64,000 nucleotides of DNA, from the NCBI GenBank assembly GCA_033557465.1, contig CM066048.1, positions 12,376,305-12,440,304 on the forward strand. Direction: 5' to 3'. Position 1 is the first letter of the stretch, and each line of letters opens with the position of its first letter. The translations under genes and the position numbers were made by a program. Source of the stretch: Ichthyophis bannanicus. Taxonomy: Eukaryota > Chordata > Amphibia > Gymnophiona > Ichthyophiidae. Below the pieces are notes generated by a model. The model made no database searches. It was not told the DNA's origin and saw nothing but the letters and a program-made list of their open reading frames with translations. Below are positions 9,954 to 21,316 of this stretch, piece by piece.

Positions 9954-11843
9954 CTACAACAGTTCACTTTTTACCTTTAGAGATCCTCTGTGTTGGTCCC
10001 ATGCTTTTTTGAATTCAGTTACTGTCCTCATCTCTACCACCTCCACTGGGAGACTATTCCACGGATCCACTACTCTTTCCGTAAAGAAATATTTCCGCAT
10101 ATCACTCCTGAATCTATCTCCCTTCACCCTCATCCCATGTCCCCTCGTCGCAGAACTTGCTTTCAATTGAAAGAGGCTCTCTCCCTGAACATTTATGCCA
10201 CGGAGGTATTTAAACATCTCAATCATATCACCTCTATCCCGCCTTTCCTCTAAGGTGTACATATTAAGATCCTTAAGTCTGTCCTCATATGCTTTATAAT
10301 GAAGACTACTAATCATCTTAGTAGCAACCCTCTGCACCGACTCCATCCTGTTCACATCCTTTTGAAGGTGCGGTCTCCAGAATTGCACACCATACTCCAA
10401 ATGAGGTCGCACCAAAGACTTATACAGAGGCATTATCACCTCCTTTTTTCTGCTAGCCATTCCTCTCCGTATGCACCCAAGCATCCTTCTAGCTTTTGCC
10501 GTCGCCTTTTCTACCTGTTTAGCTACTTTAAGATCATCGGACACAACTACGCCTAGGTCCCGCTCTTCTTTAGTGGACAAAAGTACTTCATCTCCTATGC
10601 TGTATTGCTCCCTTGGATTGCTGCAGCCCAAATGCATGACCTTACATTTTTTAACATTAAATCCCAGCTGCCAAATTCTAGACCATTCTTCAAGCTTAGC
10701 TAGATCCCTCTTCATGTTATCTACACCTTCCTGAGTATCTACTTTATTGCAGATTTTGGTATCATCCGCAAAGAGGCAAACCTTACCCGACAGCCCTTCC
10801 GCTATATCACTAACAAAGATGTTAAAAAGAATCGGACCAAGGACAGATCCCTGGGGCACACCACTGGTAACATCCTTCTCCTCAGAGTGAGCTCCATTTA
10901 CTTGTACTCTTTGTCGCCTCCCACCCAACCAATTTCTAACCCAAGCAGTAACTTTAGGGTCCATCCCTAGGGTGCTCAGTTTGTTTATAAGTCGCCTGTG
11001 AGGAACAGTGTCAAAGGCTTTACTGAAATCTAAATACACCACATCTAGAGCTCTCCCTTGGTCCAACTCCCTGGTCACCCAGTCAAAGAAATCAATCAGA
11101 TTTGTCTGACAAGACCTGCCTCTGGTGAATCCATGCTGCCTCGGATCCTGTAATCCGCTGGACTCCAGAAACCTCACTATTTTCTCTTTCAACAGCGTTT
11201 CCATTAATTTACTCACCACTGAAGTTAAACTAACTGGCCTGTAGTTTTCAACCACATCCTTACTTCCGCTTTTGTGTAAAGGCACCACATGAGCCTCTCT
11301 CCAGTCCTTTGGCACCACTCCCGACTCCAACGAGGCATTGAAAAGGTCAGTAAGTGGAGTTGCTAGAACGTCCCCAAGTTCCCTCAGTATTCTAGGGTGT
11401 ATCCCATCCGGTCCCATCGCTTTGTCTACTTTAAGTTGAGCTAGTTTCTCACGAACACAGTCTTCTGAAAATTGTTCAAGATGTCCCTCGCTTCTGTTCT
11501 TATTTGTGGGTGTTTTCTGAGGTCCTGCTCCTGGTTCTTCATCTGTGAACACAGAACAAAAATATTTGTTAAGCAATTCCGCTTTATCCTTATCAGCTTC
11601 TACATATTCCCCCCCTGTACCCTTGAGTCTGACAATACCACTTTTGCCCTTCCTCTTCTCACTAATATATCTGAAAAATGTCTTATCTCCCCGTTTTATT
11701 GCATTGGCTATTTCCTCCTCCTTTTGAATCTTTGCCTTCTTGACTACTTTGCTAGCTTCTCTAAGTTTTTCTAAATACAGATGCCTGTCTTCCTTTCTCT
11801 GTGATCTCTTGTATTTCATGAAGGCCTCCCTCTTTTTCTTCAC
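9954..11843 (-). CDS. CR1-B ORF2 fragment, open reverse transcriptase region (629 codons)
   Basis: The longest intact CR1 frame in the window. It begins in the basic linker after the endonuclease (KKREAFMKYKRSQR) and passes through KAMGPDGIHPRIL, NYRPVSLTSVVSKL, VVYLDFSKAFDTVPHRR (motif A), TSGVPQGSVLGP (motif B) and LFADDTKICNK (motif C, Asp pair intact), then the thumb and C-terminal region to its natural stop about 70 bp from the element end. The apparent start Met lies inside ORF2. The true ORF starts upstream in the endonuclease, which is separated by a one-base insertion at 11982-11984, so this is a piece of ORF2 and not a complete gene. Confidence 0.88.
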   Translation of the reverse strand: MKKKREAFMKYKRSQRKEDRHLYLEKLREASKVVKKAKIQKEEEIANAIKRGDKTFFRYISEKRKGKSGIVRLKGTGGEYVEADKDKAELLNKYFCSVFTDEEPGAGPQKTPTNKNRSEGHLEQFSEDCVREKLAQLKVDKAMGPDGIHPRILRELGDVLATPLTDLFNASLESGVVPKDWREAHVVPLHKSGSKDVVENYRPVSLTSVVSKLMETLLKEKIVRFLESSGLQDPRQHGFTRGRSCQTNLIDFFDWVTRELDQGRALDVVYLDFSKAFDTVPHRRLINKLSTLGMDPKVTAWVRNWLGGRRQRVQVNGAHSEEKDVTSGVPQGSVLGPILFNIFVSDIAEGLSGKVCLFADDTKICNKVDTQEGVDNMKRDLAKLEEWSRIWQLGFNVKKCKVMHLGCSNPREQYSIGDEVLLSTKEERDLGVVVSDDLKVAKQVEKATAKARRMLGCIRRGMASRKKEVIMPLYKSLVRPHLEYGVQFWRPHLQKDVNRMESVQRVATKMISSLHYKAYEDRLKDLNMYTLEERRDRGDMIEMFKYLRGINVQGESLFQLKASSATRGHGMRVKGDRFRSDMRKYFFTERVVDPWNSLPVEVVEMRTVTEFKKAWDQHRGSLKVKSELL

Positions 11844-12803
11844 TTTTTCAGCTACTTCCTTCGAAAACCATAGCGGTCTCCTGTTCCTTTTGCCTTTATT
11901 TACTATTTTAACAAAAAGGTTGGTTGCCTTTAAAATACCCCCTTTCAGTTTTGCCCACTGTTGTTCTACATCCCCCAGCTGTTTCCCATCCCACTAATGA
12001 CTCCCTGAGGTATTGGCCCATCTTCGCAAAGTTAGTCTTCCTAAAGTCTAAGATCTTCACCTTGGAATGGATTCTAACAGCCCTAGTCCTAATACTGAAC
12101 CACACCATCTGGTGATCACTGGATGCAAAATGATCTCCCACTACAACATCAGAAACACTTTCACCATTGGTAAGCACCAAGTCCAGTATGGCCCCTTCAC
12201 GTGTGGGGTCTGTTACCAATTGCCTGAATAGTTCTCCCTGTAGAGAATCCAGGATCTCCTTACTCCTAGATGATACTGCAGCAGGAAAGTGCCAATCAAC
12301 ATCTGGCATATTGAAATCTCCTAGCAGTAGCACGTCCCCTTTCCTAGCAATGCTGCGTATGTCTTCAATTAACTCTCTGTCCACCTCCTCCTCTTGTGAG
12401 GGAGGTCTGTATATCACACCAATGCAAATAGATTTCTCTTTCCCTCTGTCTAGTTTAACCCACAATGCCTCCTCTCTCCCTTTTAAGCTCTGTAATTCCA
12501 AAGCTTTAATAGTAGTTTTACATATAGTGCCACTCCTCCTCCCCTTCTTCCTACCCTGTCCTTTCTGAATAAAGTATAGCCAGGTATAGTTACATCCCAG
12601 TCATGGTTTTCTGTGAACCATGTTTCTGTAACTGCCACTAAATCTAAGTCAGCCACTCCCACCAAAGCTTCAACTTCAGAGATCTTATTTCCCATGCTAC
12701 GGGCATTAATACACACTGCTTTCCATATGTTACCCCTGTTACCCATTTCCATAAAGGTATTTAATGTATCACTTACCTGGGGGCTTTCTTCACCCATCCC
12801 CAA
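11844..12803 (-). pseudogene. CR1-B ORF2, endonuclease domain with two one-base indels
   Basis: Target-nicking endonuclease. Visible on the minus strand are CINARSMGNK, AVTETWF (catalytic Glu), GGGVALYVK, IGVIYRPPSQ, LLLGDFNMPDVDW and SSDHQMVWF (Asp/His). Two small changes break the frame: an A-run change near 12510-12522, and an extra A in gggaaacag at about 11982-11984, where the copy at 22946 reads gggaacag. Apart from these the frame is open into the 629-codon reverse transcriptase segment. Confidence 0.87.
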
Positions 12804-12808
12804 CGAAT

Positions 12809-12993
12809 CTAGTTTAAAGACCTCTTCAGTAGATTAGCCAGTCTACTACCAAAGATGTGTTGACCTTTCTTGGACAGATGGATGCCATCTCTGCTCTGCA
12901 ACCCTTGGATGAGTGCCAGCAAATGGGGATTATGACTTTGGAGAATGTATATTGACAAGATAAGTTTAGATCTGCTCAGGAACTGCAGCATGA
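12809..12993 (-). pseudogene. CR1-B ORF1, C-terminal end
   Basis: The last 60 codons of the CR1 ORF1 esterase. SRDGIHLSKKGQHIFG carries the SGNH block V Asp-x-x-His, followed by SRLANLLKRSLN and a stop about 5 bp before the first codon of the downstream reading frame. The rest of ORF1 is lost at the 5' truncation near 12993. A related, longer ORF1 remains at 51070-51905. Confidence 0.75.
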
Positions 12994-13518
12994 ATTCTGG
13001 TTATTAATCATTCAATACTACCAATGGCTTCAGTTGAGACACTGCCTTCATGGGCCCTTTGTCAGAATTCATCTGCACCTTTCTGGGTCATCATGGCTGC
13101 TGTACATCTCTAGCAGCTTCTGAGAAAGTTACCCCCTGTAGCTATCAATTACTGCTATTTTTTATTGTTTTGGGGTATTTGGGTCTTAAAATTGGAACTG
13201 CATAAAGTGGCAGCATCTTTGGGGTAGGACCACTAGGACATGTGCTACAGCCAATATTTTGCAGTCTAATTTCCATATTATTCATTTAGCCCTTTGGACT
13301 CCTGCAAAGCTGTGTAGAATTAAAATGATGCTGGACAACCTATGCTGGTCAAGTAGATTAGAAACTGGTTCTTTACCACATATGCTTTTCTACTGTAATC
13401 TGTTGGAAGTCTGTCTGGCAGAGAATATCAAAATTGTTTTCCTTTTAAGATGTGACCAATAACAGTGGGACTACTAATAAAACTGAAACATTTTTAAATG
13501 CACCCAAAAATCTGTACT
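12994..13518. other. Unassigned AT-rich stretch
   Basis: About 525 bp between two CR1-B copies. I see no convincing ORF, terminal repeat, tRNA-like box or similarity to other parts of the window. It may be the old target sequence of the flanking LINEs. Confidence 0.5.
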
Positions 13519-14396
13519 ATAACAGATACCAAAATCTGCAATAGAATAGACACCCAGGAAGGTGTAGATAACATAAGGAGGGATCTAGCTCTGCTTGAAG
13601 AATGGTATAGAATTTGGCAGCTGGGATTTAATGTTAAAAAATGCAAGGTCATGCATTTGGGCTGCAGCAATCCAAGGGAGCAATATAGTATAGGGGGTGA
13701 GGTACTTTTGTCCTCTAAAGAAGAGCGAGACCTAGACGTGGTCATGTCAGATGATCTTAAAGTAGCTAAACAGGTAGAAAAGGTGACGGCAAAAGCTAGA
13801 AGGATGCTTGGGTGCATGCAGAGAGGAATAGCTAGCAGGAAAAAGGAGGTGATAATGCCTCTGTATAAGTCTTTGGTGCGACCTCATTTGGAGTATTGTG
13901 TGCAATTCTGGAGACCGCACCTTCAAAAGAATATAAACAGGATGCAGTCAGTACAGAGGGTAGCTACCAAAATGGTTAGTGGTCTTCATTATAAAGCATA
14001 TGAGGACAGACTTAAGGATCTTAATATGTACACCTTAGAGGAAAGGTGGGATAGAGATGATATGATTGAGACGTTTAAATACCTTCGTGGCATAAATGTA
14101 GAGGGGGAGAGCCTATTTCAATTGAAAGCAAGTTCTTCTACGAGGGGACATGGGATGAGAGTGAAAGGGGATAGATTCAGGAGTGATATGCGGAAATATT
14201 TCTTTACAGAAAGAGTGTTGGATCCGTGGAATAGTCTCCCAATGGAGGTGGTAGAGATGAGGACGGTATCTGATTTCAAAAAAGCATGGGACAAACACAG
14301 GTGAAAAAAGGGGACTGTTGTAGTTGTTGATATGGAAGGACAGACTAGATAGGCCATGTGGTCTTTTTCTGTCGTCATTTATCTATGTTTCTATAA
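13519..14396 (+). mobile_element. CR1-B LINE copy #3, strongly 5'-truncated
   Basis: It begins at the reverse transcriptase motif C: only DTKICN of FADDTKICN remains. One open frame runs to 14304 with the CR1-B thumb and C-terminal text ([57 protein letters not shown]), then the 3' UTR and a tttctatgtttctat end at about 14393. No frameshift or stop is present in the retained part, which suggests a fairly young insertion. Confidence 0.9.
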
Positions 14397-15300
14397 TAAA
14401 TGGCAGCCCTAGAAAAACAGCGTGTGGGTGCCTGGTTCCTGCTTGACATTATAGCAATGTCATTATAAGCACAGGTTCACAACCCCACACATATCATTCA
14501 TCAGCCCAAACTAAGCGTTTTTTAAAATTTTGAAATGCATTTAAAAGCCAAAAAACACTTAGCTGATAGTTATGATGAAGCCTCTACACACCAAACCATA
14601 GGACACTGGACGTGAGATCAAAAGAGGTTAACTCGAGTTTCGCCAGTGTTCCTTCACTCAGCTGCCTTAGGACTTGTCCACAGCAAAGATCACACTACGG
14701 TGCATATAACCACCTTTTAACGTGAACTTTCTTATGTCTGCCTCATTTGTGGATGTCTTGCCAGAGCCAGTGCATCGTTTGTTGGGTTTGTTACTGGGGG
14801 TGCAAATTGGAAAGAACTTCCATTTCTGGTGTAATACCATCTGTATGATACAGACGTCTGAAACAGTCTGAGCTAGTAAGTTGATAGAGTTTCTCAGCAC
14901 TGAGGATGTGGGAGCCAGTAGACAATTTGTTGCCCGATCGTGACATTACGGCACTATTTGTTTGCATTATTTACTGTTTGTGTATGATTACATATGTATA
15001 CAAATCTTTGCTTATACAATTGAAATAAAGAAACTTGAACTTAAGGGGGAGAGAGCCATTGGCTACAATCTGCCTTTGGCCTCCTGTACCAAGACCCTGA
15101 ACCAAACTGAAATGGATTCCTGCTGCACAGGCCTCTGACCTTGTGACATCACAGAAGTTACTACTTGCCAAGTGCCTGTGTGCGGACACTGAAAATCCAT
15201 TGTTCTTTCTTCTGTTTGCATGTGAAGAACCAGATTTCCAAGCCTTTCTCACCCTGAAGAACTGCTGTATTTATTTAACTGGGGGGATTTTATACTGCTT
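14397..15300. other. Unassigned intergenic sequence
   Basis: About 900 bp without a supported gene or recognisable repeat. Short open frames on either strand have no domain-like features. A short A/T-rich stretch lies near 14990-15040. Confidence 0.5.
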
Positions 15301-15309
15301 TATCATTTT

Positions 15310-15497
15310 TAGTCAAATCAGTTTACATTGTAACTTAAACTTGGTAATTAATGTACCTTAAACATTGATAACTTGGAATCTTCTAAGGCAATGGAGGGTT
15401 AAGTGACTTGGCCCAAGGCACATTAGTAGGAATCAAACTCTGGTCTTTGTTCCCAAGCCAGTGCACTAACCATTAGGCTACTCTTCCACTCCTGCTA
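15310..15497 (-). mobile_element. CORE-SINE (tRNA-derived), minus strand
   Basis: On the minus strand the head reads agtagcctaatggtt (A-box type, plus positions 15468-15482) and gagtttgattcc (B-box type, 15429-15440), giving an RNA polymerase III promoter. It is followed by the CORE phrase ccttgggccaagtcactta known from MIR-like SINEs. The tail toward 15310 is A/T rich and diverged. It lacks coding potential and depends on a LINE for movement. Confidence 0.8.
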
Positions 15498-15654
15498 TGA
15501 GATCCTTGGAAGATGCAACATTGCAGTGGGAAACAGACTATCTTTTCTTGCATTAATCTCTCATCGTGCACTTTACTGTGCGCTCAATCACTTCATGAAA
15601 GCTGTGTCCTGATTCATTCAGTTACCCAGAGGAGCCCTGGTCCAACCAATCTGA

Positions 15655-16085
15655 GGTAAAAGGCCTCTTTTACTGAAGCCCATTGACTGGCTAACGGGTG
15701 TTTTAATGCACTGTTACAGGCAGTTGGGAACACTAATGCTGATAGTCTCTGTCTTCACACGTTATAACGCCCATTAATCCGACAAATGGGATGAGGTGGG
15801 GAATGGGTGGAGAGAGTGTGGAGAGCCCATTGCTGCTAGCACCAAATTGCTGCACACTCAGCAGCAATAGGGCTCCTAACATGGACTGACTTGACAACTC
15901 CTCTATAGGAGTCATTAAGTGAACCCGACCTAGTTGAGCGCACATTAGGGAAACCTTGCACGCATTAGCAACAGGGAACTTACTGAACACACGCCTGCCG
16001 GCTGCTCTGTGCTCTCTGCCATTTACGCACATGAGATCAGCACGTTAATGGCATATCCATAGTGGCCTTTAGTAAAAGGGACCCA
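15655..16085. mobile_element. Possible non-autonomous element with terminal inverted repeats
   Basis: The left end contains ggcctcttttactgaagccc (about 15661) and the right end contains ggcctttagtaaaaggg (about 16062), which are roughly inverse to each other; adjacent gttttaatgcac and gcacgttaatgg are loosely inverse as well. The roughly 430 bp between carry no gene. The pattern suits a MITE-like DNA element, but the repeats are imperfect and no target-site duplication was clear. Confidence 0.3.
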
Positions 16086-16099
16086 AAGACTCTTATTCG

Positions 16100-17565
16100 C
16101 CTGCCTAATAATCCTCCTCCATACACTGAAAACAAATGCAACATGTGCCTCAAAAAGCAAAATAGTCAGCAACATACCAATACTTCAAACTTTCAGGCAT
16201 GATCCTTTCCAAAGCCTATACCTTAATTCTACAAGCAAGAAATGCAACAATTACTGAAAATCAACCTTACAACACATATGCCTCGACTATTAAATAATTG
16301 CCATACCCTCCCCACACTAAAATGTGCTCTTATAAATGCACGTTCCATTCGGAATAAATTCCATATCATTACTAACTACATCCAGGAGCATGAGATTGAC
16401 ATAATGTGTATAACGGAAACCTGGCTCACAGACACTGATCACGTGATAATAAACCAGATTGCCTCACAAACAAATGAGACTCACAACTGCCCAAGAGCAA
16501 ATAAAAAGGGAGGTGGAATTCTCTTCATCTCAAAGAAGTCATTAAAGTTCGACACCCTATCATCCCAAAGCACAGAAAGCTGTAAAACCATTACTATATC
16601 AAATAAATACATAAAGCTCTGCCTTATATACCGAGCACTGGGTGCTAAGGATGATGTCCTCTCGCTCATCCTAGAAGAAATATGCACTAACTCAAGCCCA
16701 CTGAAACCTTTCATTATCCTAGGAGACCTCAACATACCATCCACCTCCACAAGAAATGGTAATCCTTCATACAAGCTATGGAGGATCTACATTAAACACA
16801 GATAATGGACACTCCAATCCATAACAAAGGAGGAATCCTGGACCTCATTTTTATCCCCACTACACTTCTGGTAAAAGCTCACAAGTTCTCAAGCTGTATC
16901 ACCTGTTCCCTGGTCATAATGAACCCAATAGAAACATCAGGGACACAAAGAAGATTCAAACAGTTTGATGAAAAGGCATTCATACAACAAATCATAACTA
17001 CACTTGACAGAAACATAACAGACTTAGAAGAAATAATAAACAACTGGAATACCACATTGCATAAGGCAGCCATCTCTCCATACAAGGAACAGAACAACAA
17101 CAACAGAAAGAATATTGCCCCATGGTACTCTAAAGAGCTCAATGAATTGAAAATAGCACTAAGGAAAATTGAACGAAGATGGAGACAAACAAAAAATGTG
17201 GAAGACCATAATAACTATACAGCAAAGATGCAAGAATACCAGATCCGAATAAACAATTGCAAAAAGGAACACCATACAAACCTAATCATGGCTTCACTGA
17301 ATAAACCACGAGAGTTATTCAACATAGTACAAACCTTAACCAAATTAAAAACAGATGAGCACTACAAGCAACTAATCGACCCCCAAGTTATGGCAAATTT
17401 CATAGAACTAAAATTTAAGTCCAACTCAAACCAAAAACCAACAAGGACACGAAGTGCTTACCTCACAAACAAATACCCATCAATGGACAACCTTCCACAT
17501 CCATTCCATAAAAGAACTGAAAGCATCATTATCTCTCTCAATACTACAACCTCCACTCTGGATCC
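16100..17565 (+). mobile_element. L2-clade LINE copy L2-a, 5' part only
   Basis: A LINE whose endonuclease and linker match the neighbouring copy at 18147. It is cut at about 17565, before the reverse transcriptase palm, where the GC-rich 5' head of L2-b begins. Head-to-tail contact without a 3' tail suggests that L2-b inserted into it or that recombination joined them. The rest of L2-a is not seen downstream within the window. Confidence 0.8.
16242..17560 (+). pseudogene. L2-a ORF2, endonuclease and linker
   Basis: Endonuclease signatures: LKCALINARSIRNKF, MCITETWLTDTD (catalytic Glu), GGGILFISK, LCLIYRA and FIILGDLNIPS. After a stop at 16803-16805 and a frame change, the region with the Asp/His motif is degraded (only CSLVIMNP-like text). 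The basic linker follows: FKQFDEKAF, APWYSKELNELK, LRKIERRWRQTK and NLIMASLNKPRELFNIVQTLTK. It ends at the junction with the L2-b head. At least two breaks. Confidence 0.82.
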
Positions 17566-18146
17566 ATGCCTGTGCCTGAGGGCCTCACCAGAGGGCCCTT
17601 CGGTGTGGCCCTTAGGCAGAGACCAAAACCTTGAGGTCTTCCCCCAATAGAGTGCCCATCCGACCAGTCACCACGGAAAGTAAAAGTGACCGCAAAAAAG
17701 ACACAGCCAAAGTGAGTATCAACCACTACCTCACGCAGGACTAACTAAAGGAGTCAGTAAGAACCCGTTTCCCGACGCTGAATCTCTTGTATAACTCTAG
17801 CTTATATAACCTAGCAGGTGTCAATTAGACAACAGGCTGCTAAGAAACTGACGCTGTCTGATATTGAACTACCACTTGTATCTGCCTTTTGAATTACTTT
17901 CTAGAAATGCAATCCTTGTAAGCCTGGTAAGACCTGTGTTAATGCTAGAGCAAATAGCTGCCTATAAATATACTTTGTCTGTCACACCAAGTGACTGCTA
18001 GAAAGCCCAGTGATCTACCCTACCCCTGCATGACGCATTGTATCACATAGCTGTCTTGTAGCACGTGACCATCTTCTCAGCTAGTCAGCATAGCACCCCA
18101 ATAGAGGTACCGTGGAACTGCCCGGTGCAACAAAGTAGACACCAAA
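17566..18146 (+). promoter_or_regulatory. L2-b 5' UTR with GC-rich head
   Basis: The first 60 bp are a conserved CpG-bearing head shared by three sites in the window (17566, about 48123, about 57171), which marks the 5' end of this LINE family. The remainder has no open frame of note up to the ATG at 18147. The internal promoter role is inferred from position. Confidence 0.6.
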
Positions 18147-20990
18147 ATGGCACCCTCCCTCCTAGCCGTAGCCAGTTGTTATCTCCTCGCCAGCCTATTC
18201 CACAGCATCCTCAGCCTTACTACTACCTGCAACCCCATAGCAGTCCTACAGGGCCCTGGGAGGAGATGGTCAGGTACTGCCCACCAAGCAGCAGCAGAAG
18301 CTAAACACACCTTTCACCCACACCTACTCTACGTCTCACTTCAGCACACCAAAAAATCCCAGCTGGAGAGGCACTCACACCCCCACAACCTGAAATGCAC
18401 CCTCATAAACGCACACTCAGTCCGGAAGAAATGGCCAGCCATCTCCAACCTGATAACCAACCACAACTTAGACATCTTATTGGTCACTGAGACATGGCTG
18501 TCTGACTCTGATATGGTCATCCTCAACCAGCTCACCCCACCCAACTTCTCAATCCACACCTGCTATAAAACTGACCGTAGGGGTGGAGGAGCACTCGTCC
18601 TTACCAAAACTGAGCTTCAATTCCAGCAGATCTCCGCCACTAGCACAACGCACCTCGACTCTATCACCATAACCAACAAGCACAATTCCATCAACCTAAT
18701 CTATAGATCCCCATCTCCCTCCCCAGATGACCTCTCAACGATAATCAACCTTGTCTGCAACACCAAGAACCCTCGCACACCAAACTGGATACTGGGTGAT
18801 TTCAACCTGCCTGCACTCTAGGATGCACACTTCATAGCCTTCCTCGAGGCACTTAACACGTTGGGCTATGAGCAAGTAATCAATGCTCCCCCTCACTTAA
18901 AAGGAAACAAGCTGGACGTGGTCTTCACCCCATGGTCAGCCACAGGCCCGAACCACGATCTTGCCCTAACCATCACTCCAGTCCCATGGTCCGACCACAA
19001 CTTGATAAGATTCCAAATGCCCACACACCCTGATCACATAAGTGCCCGTACCGCAGCCGAGGCCTCCACAGTACCAAAAGCACAATTCCGGCCCTTCAAC
19101 AAAGAAGAAATACTCAGCAAAACCCTACCACTCCTCGACCTCACAGAACCTAGCCTCGATGAAATGCTATCCGCCTGGAACAATAGCCTCGGCTCTATTG
19201 CCCACCTACCAACCGCAGATAAGCCACCAAGGAGAAGAAAGACTGTCCCGTGGTACTCCCCTGAACTACGAACATCACTCCTCCACTTAAGGAAGCTGGA
19301 AAGACGATGGCACCGATCACGCTCCACTGATAACCAGAGAACTTACACTTCCCACCTAAAAAGACACCGTGAGGCAGTCACAGAGAAAATGAAGCAATAC
19401 CACGCAGAAATCCTGCAGCGCTCCCTGAACAAACCGCACAACCTATTCAACCTAGTGAGAACCCTCACAAAAGAGCCTGCCTCCACCCTACCAATCATGC
19501 CATATCCACAGGAATTCGCGGACTACCTACAGTCAAAAGCAATCCAGTCTGGCAAAGCCACAGTCCCCACTCCTGTGCACGTGTTACACCACCCAACACC
19601 ACTAACCACCTTTTCAACCCCATCAAAGAAAGTCATCGAAGACACCATCACCACCATCAACACCACCACAGCTCCAAATGACCCCTGCCCAGAATTCTGG
19701 ATAAAATCACTGCTCATGGAATTCAGCCCATTCCTGGCCAAACTCATGGATCTATCCTTCACAACAGGCTCTTTCCTGCGAAGCTTGGAGCAAACATCCA
19801 TTAGACCGCTCCTAAAAAACAGCAAACTCAACCCCCAGAAGGTGGATTCTTACAGACCAATCTCAAGCATCCCACTAATGGCCAAACTAATTGAAAAGGT
19901 TGTTCAATGCCAAATCCAACACTATATTGAAACCACTGCCCCCCTCGACCCTTGCCAGCATGGATTCAGGGAATCACATGGAGTCGAGATGCTCCTCACC
20001 ACTCTCTTCAGCACACTAATCACCGGAATCGACAACATAAGACGAGGATATGCCCTAATTTTCATGGATATTGCCGCAGCATTCAATTCTGTCAACCATG
20101 ATCTACTCCTGGCGCGCCTCGAAGAGAAAGGAATCCAGGACACAGCCCTAAGTTGGTGCAAATCATACCTGACAGACAGATGGCAAAACGTACGGACCAG
20201 TTCCACGACTTCCAAACCGTTCCAACAAAAATAAGGCATGCCACAGGGTTCCTCACTCTCATCCCTGCTCTTCAACATATATATGCAGCCCATCTGTGCA
20301 CTCATCCGTTCCTTCAACATAGCCTGCCTGGTATACACCAACGATGTACTACTCTACATGCCATTCTCTACGGACCAGCCAGACTTTTCACCACTAACAA
20401 CCTGCTTCGATGCTGTCACTGACTGGCTCCACACCCAAAACCTCAGAATAAACTTCAACAAAACAGAGGCACTATTCATTACCAGGAACCAATCATTTAC
20501 TCCCCCCATATCATTAAAAGTTAGATGCACCGAGCTCCTAAGCAAGCCCACGGTCTACTATCTAGGGGTCACATTAGACCAACAGCCAGACATGAAAGCC
20601 CACATAAACAACATTGTCAAGGCAGTATATCACAAAATATTGACAATCCGCAATCTACGACCTCTACTGGAGGCAGACGACTTCCAGACAATCTACCAAA
20701 CACTGGTAATCCCCCACTTTGACTATGCCAACTCAATTCTACAGGGGCTCCCGAAAAACACGCTGCACCCACTTCAGCTTGCAATGAATGCAGCCGCCAG
20801 AATACTACACGGAGCCGCCAGGAGGGATCACGTAACCCCAATCCTGAAACACCTCCATTGGCTCCCGGTCCACTGCAGACATTCCTTCAAAATTCTATTG
20901 ATGACCTTCAAGGCCATTAACAATTGCACCTCCCCCTCCATCATGGACCTCGTCCTCCCCACGCCCCCAAACAGACAGCAACCTTGCTCC
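17566..20990 (+). mobile_element. L2-clade LINE copy L2-b, nearly complete ORF2
   Basis: It starts with a GC-rich head (gcctgagggcctcaccagag..., 17570-17625) that recurs at 48150 and 57205, followed by about 500 bp of leader, ORF2 from 18147 and a 3' end replaced at about 20985 by the 3' half of a CORE-SINE. Assignment to the L2 clade rests on the C-terminal text: LQLAMNAAARILHGA, HITPILKHLHWLPV-type sequence and PHFDYANSILQGLP. Confidence 0.85.
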
Positions 20991-21050
20991 GGAAGGACTG
21001 GGGTTTCTATTCTCACAGGTGCTCCTTGTGGTCTTGGGCAAGCCACTTAA
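18147..21050 (+). pseudogene. L2-b ORF2: endonuclease and reverse transcriptase, one frame with two stops
   Basis: One reading frame covers about 970 codons. In order: endonuclease LKCTLINAHSVRKKW, LVTETWLSDSD, RRGGGALVLTK, NLIYRSPSP, ILGDFNLPAL, VPWSDHNLIRF; linker VPWYSPELRTSLLHLRKLERRW; reverse transcriptase YRPISSIPLMAKLIEK, LDPCQHGFRESHGVE, IFMDIAAAFNSVNHDLL (motif A), GMPQGSSLSSLLFN (motif B), YTNDVLLY (motif C), and the C-terminal LHWLPVHCRHSFK. Stops are TAG at 18819 and TAA at 20232. Motif C is YTND where the family has YADD, so one catalytic Asp is Asn. The last roughly 20 codons read into SINE sequence. Confidence 0.88.
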
Positions 21051-21189
21051 CCCTCCATAGCCAATGTTCCCTGTAAAATAGTTATCACCAAGTTATAATG
21101 CCCTGTTCAATGTAATTTCAGTTTGTTCAATGTGAACCACACTGATGCAGAATAGCACGGTATATAAGAGAATGTAAATAAATAAATAG
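20985..21189 (+). mobile_element. CORE-SINE, 3' half (5'-truncated)
   Basis: It matches the longer SINE at 51983-52268 from ggaaggactggggtttctat onward: the CORE phrase gtcttgggcaagccactta, then gttccctgtaaaatagttat, cagtttgttcaatgtgaacc and an aaataaataaata end. The tRNA-like head is missing. It joins the L2-b ORF2 at a shared gacagcaaccttg stretch, so the truncation or template switch probably used that homology. Confidence 0.8.
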
Positions 21190-21316
21190 TTTGTTCTGTT
21201 GTCTGTCTTGAATAGATTGTAAACTCCGTGGAGGAGGGTTGTCCCTTCCATGCATGTGTTTAACACTGCGTATGCCTAGTAGCGCTATACAGATGATAAG
21301 TGGTAGTAGTAGGATT
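21190..21316 (+). mobile_element. Short retroposon 3' tail ending in (tag)n
   Basis: The text attgtaaactccgtggagg ... ctagtagcgctatacagatg followed by gtagtagtagg resembles the 3' ends of short retroposons in vertebrates: a fixed tail ending in a simple trinucleotide repeat. No head with polymerase III boxes is seen. Family not determined. Confidence 0.4.

Larger units (their letters stand above)
9887..12993 (-). mobile_element. CR1-B LINE copy #2, 5'-truncated in ORF1
   Basis: Read on the minus strand, this is the best-preserved CR1-B here: ORF1 C-terminus, endonuclease, a 629-codon open reverse transcriptase segment, a short 3' UTR and the octamer end (plus-strand atagaaacatagaaacatg at 9887). 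It serves as the reference for the other CR1-B pieces at 434, 13519, 22807, 40715 and 47799. It starts about 80 bp after the end of DIRS-A'. Confidence 0.93.
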
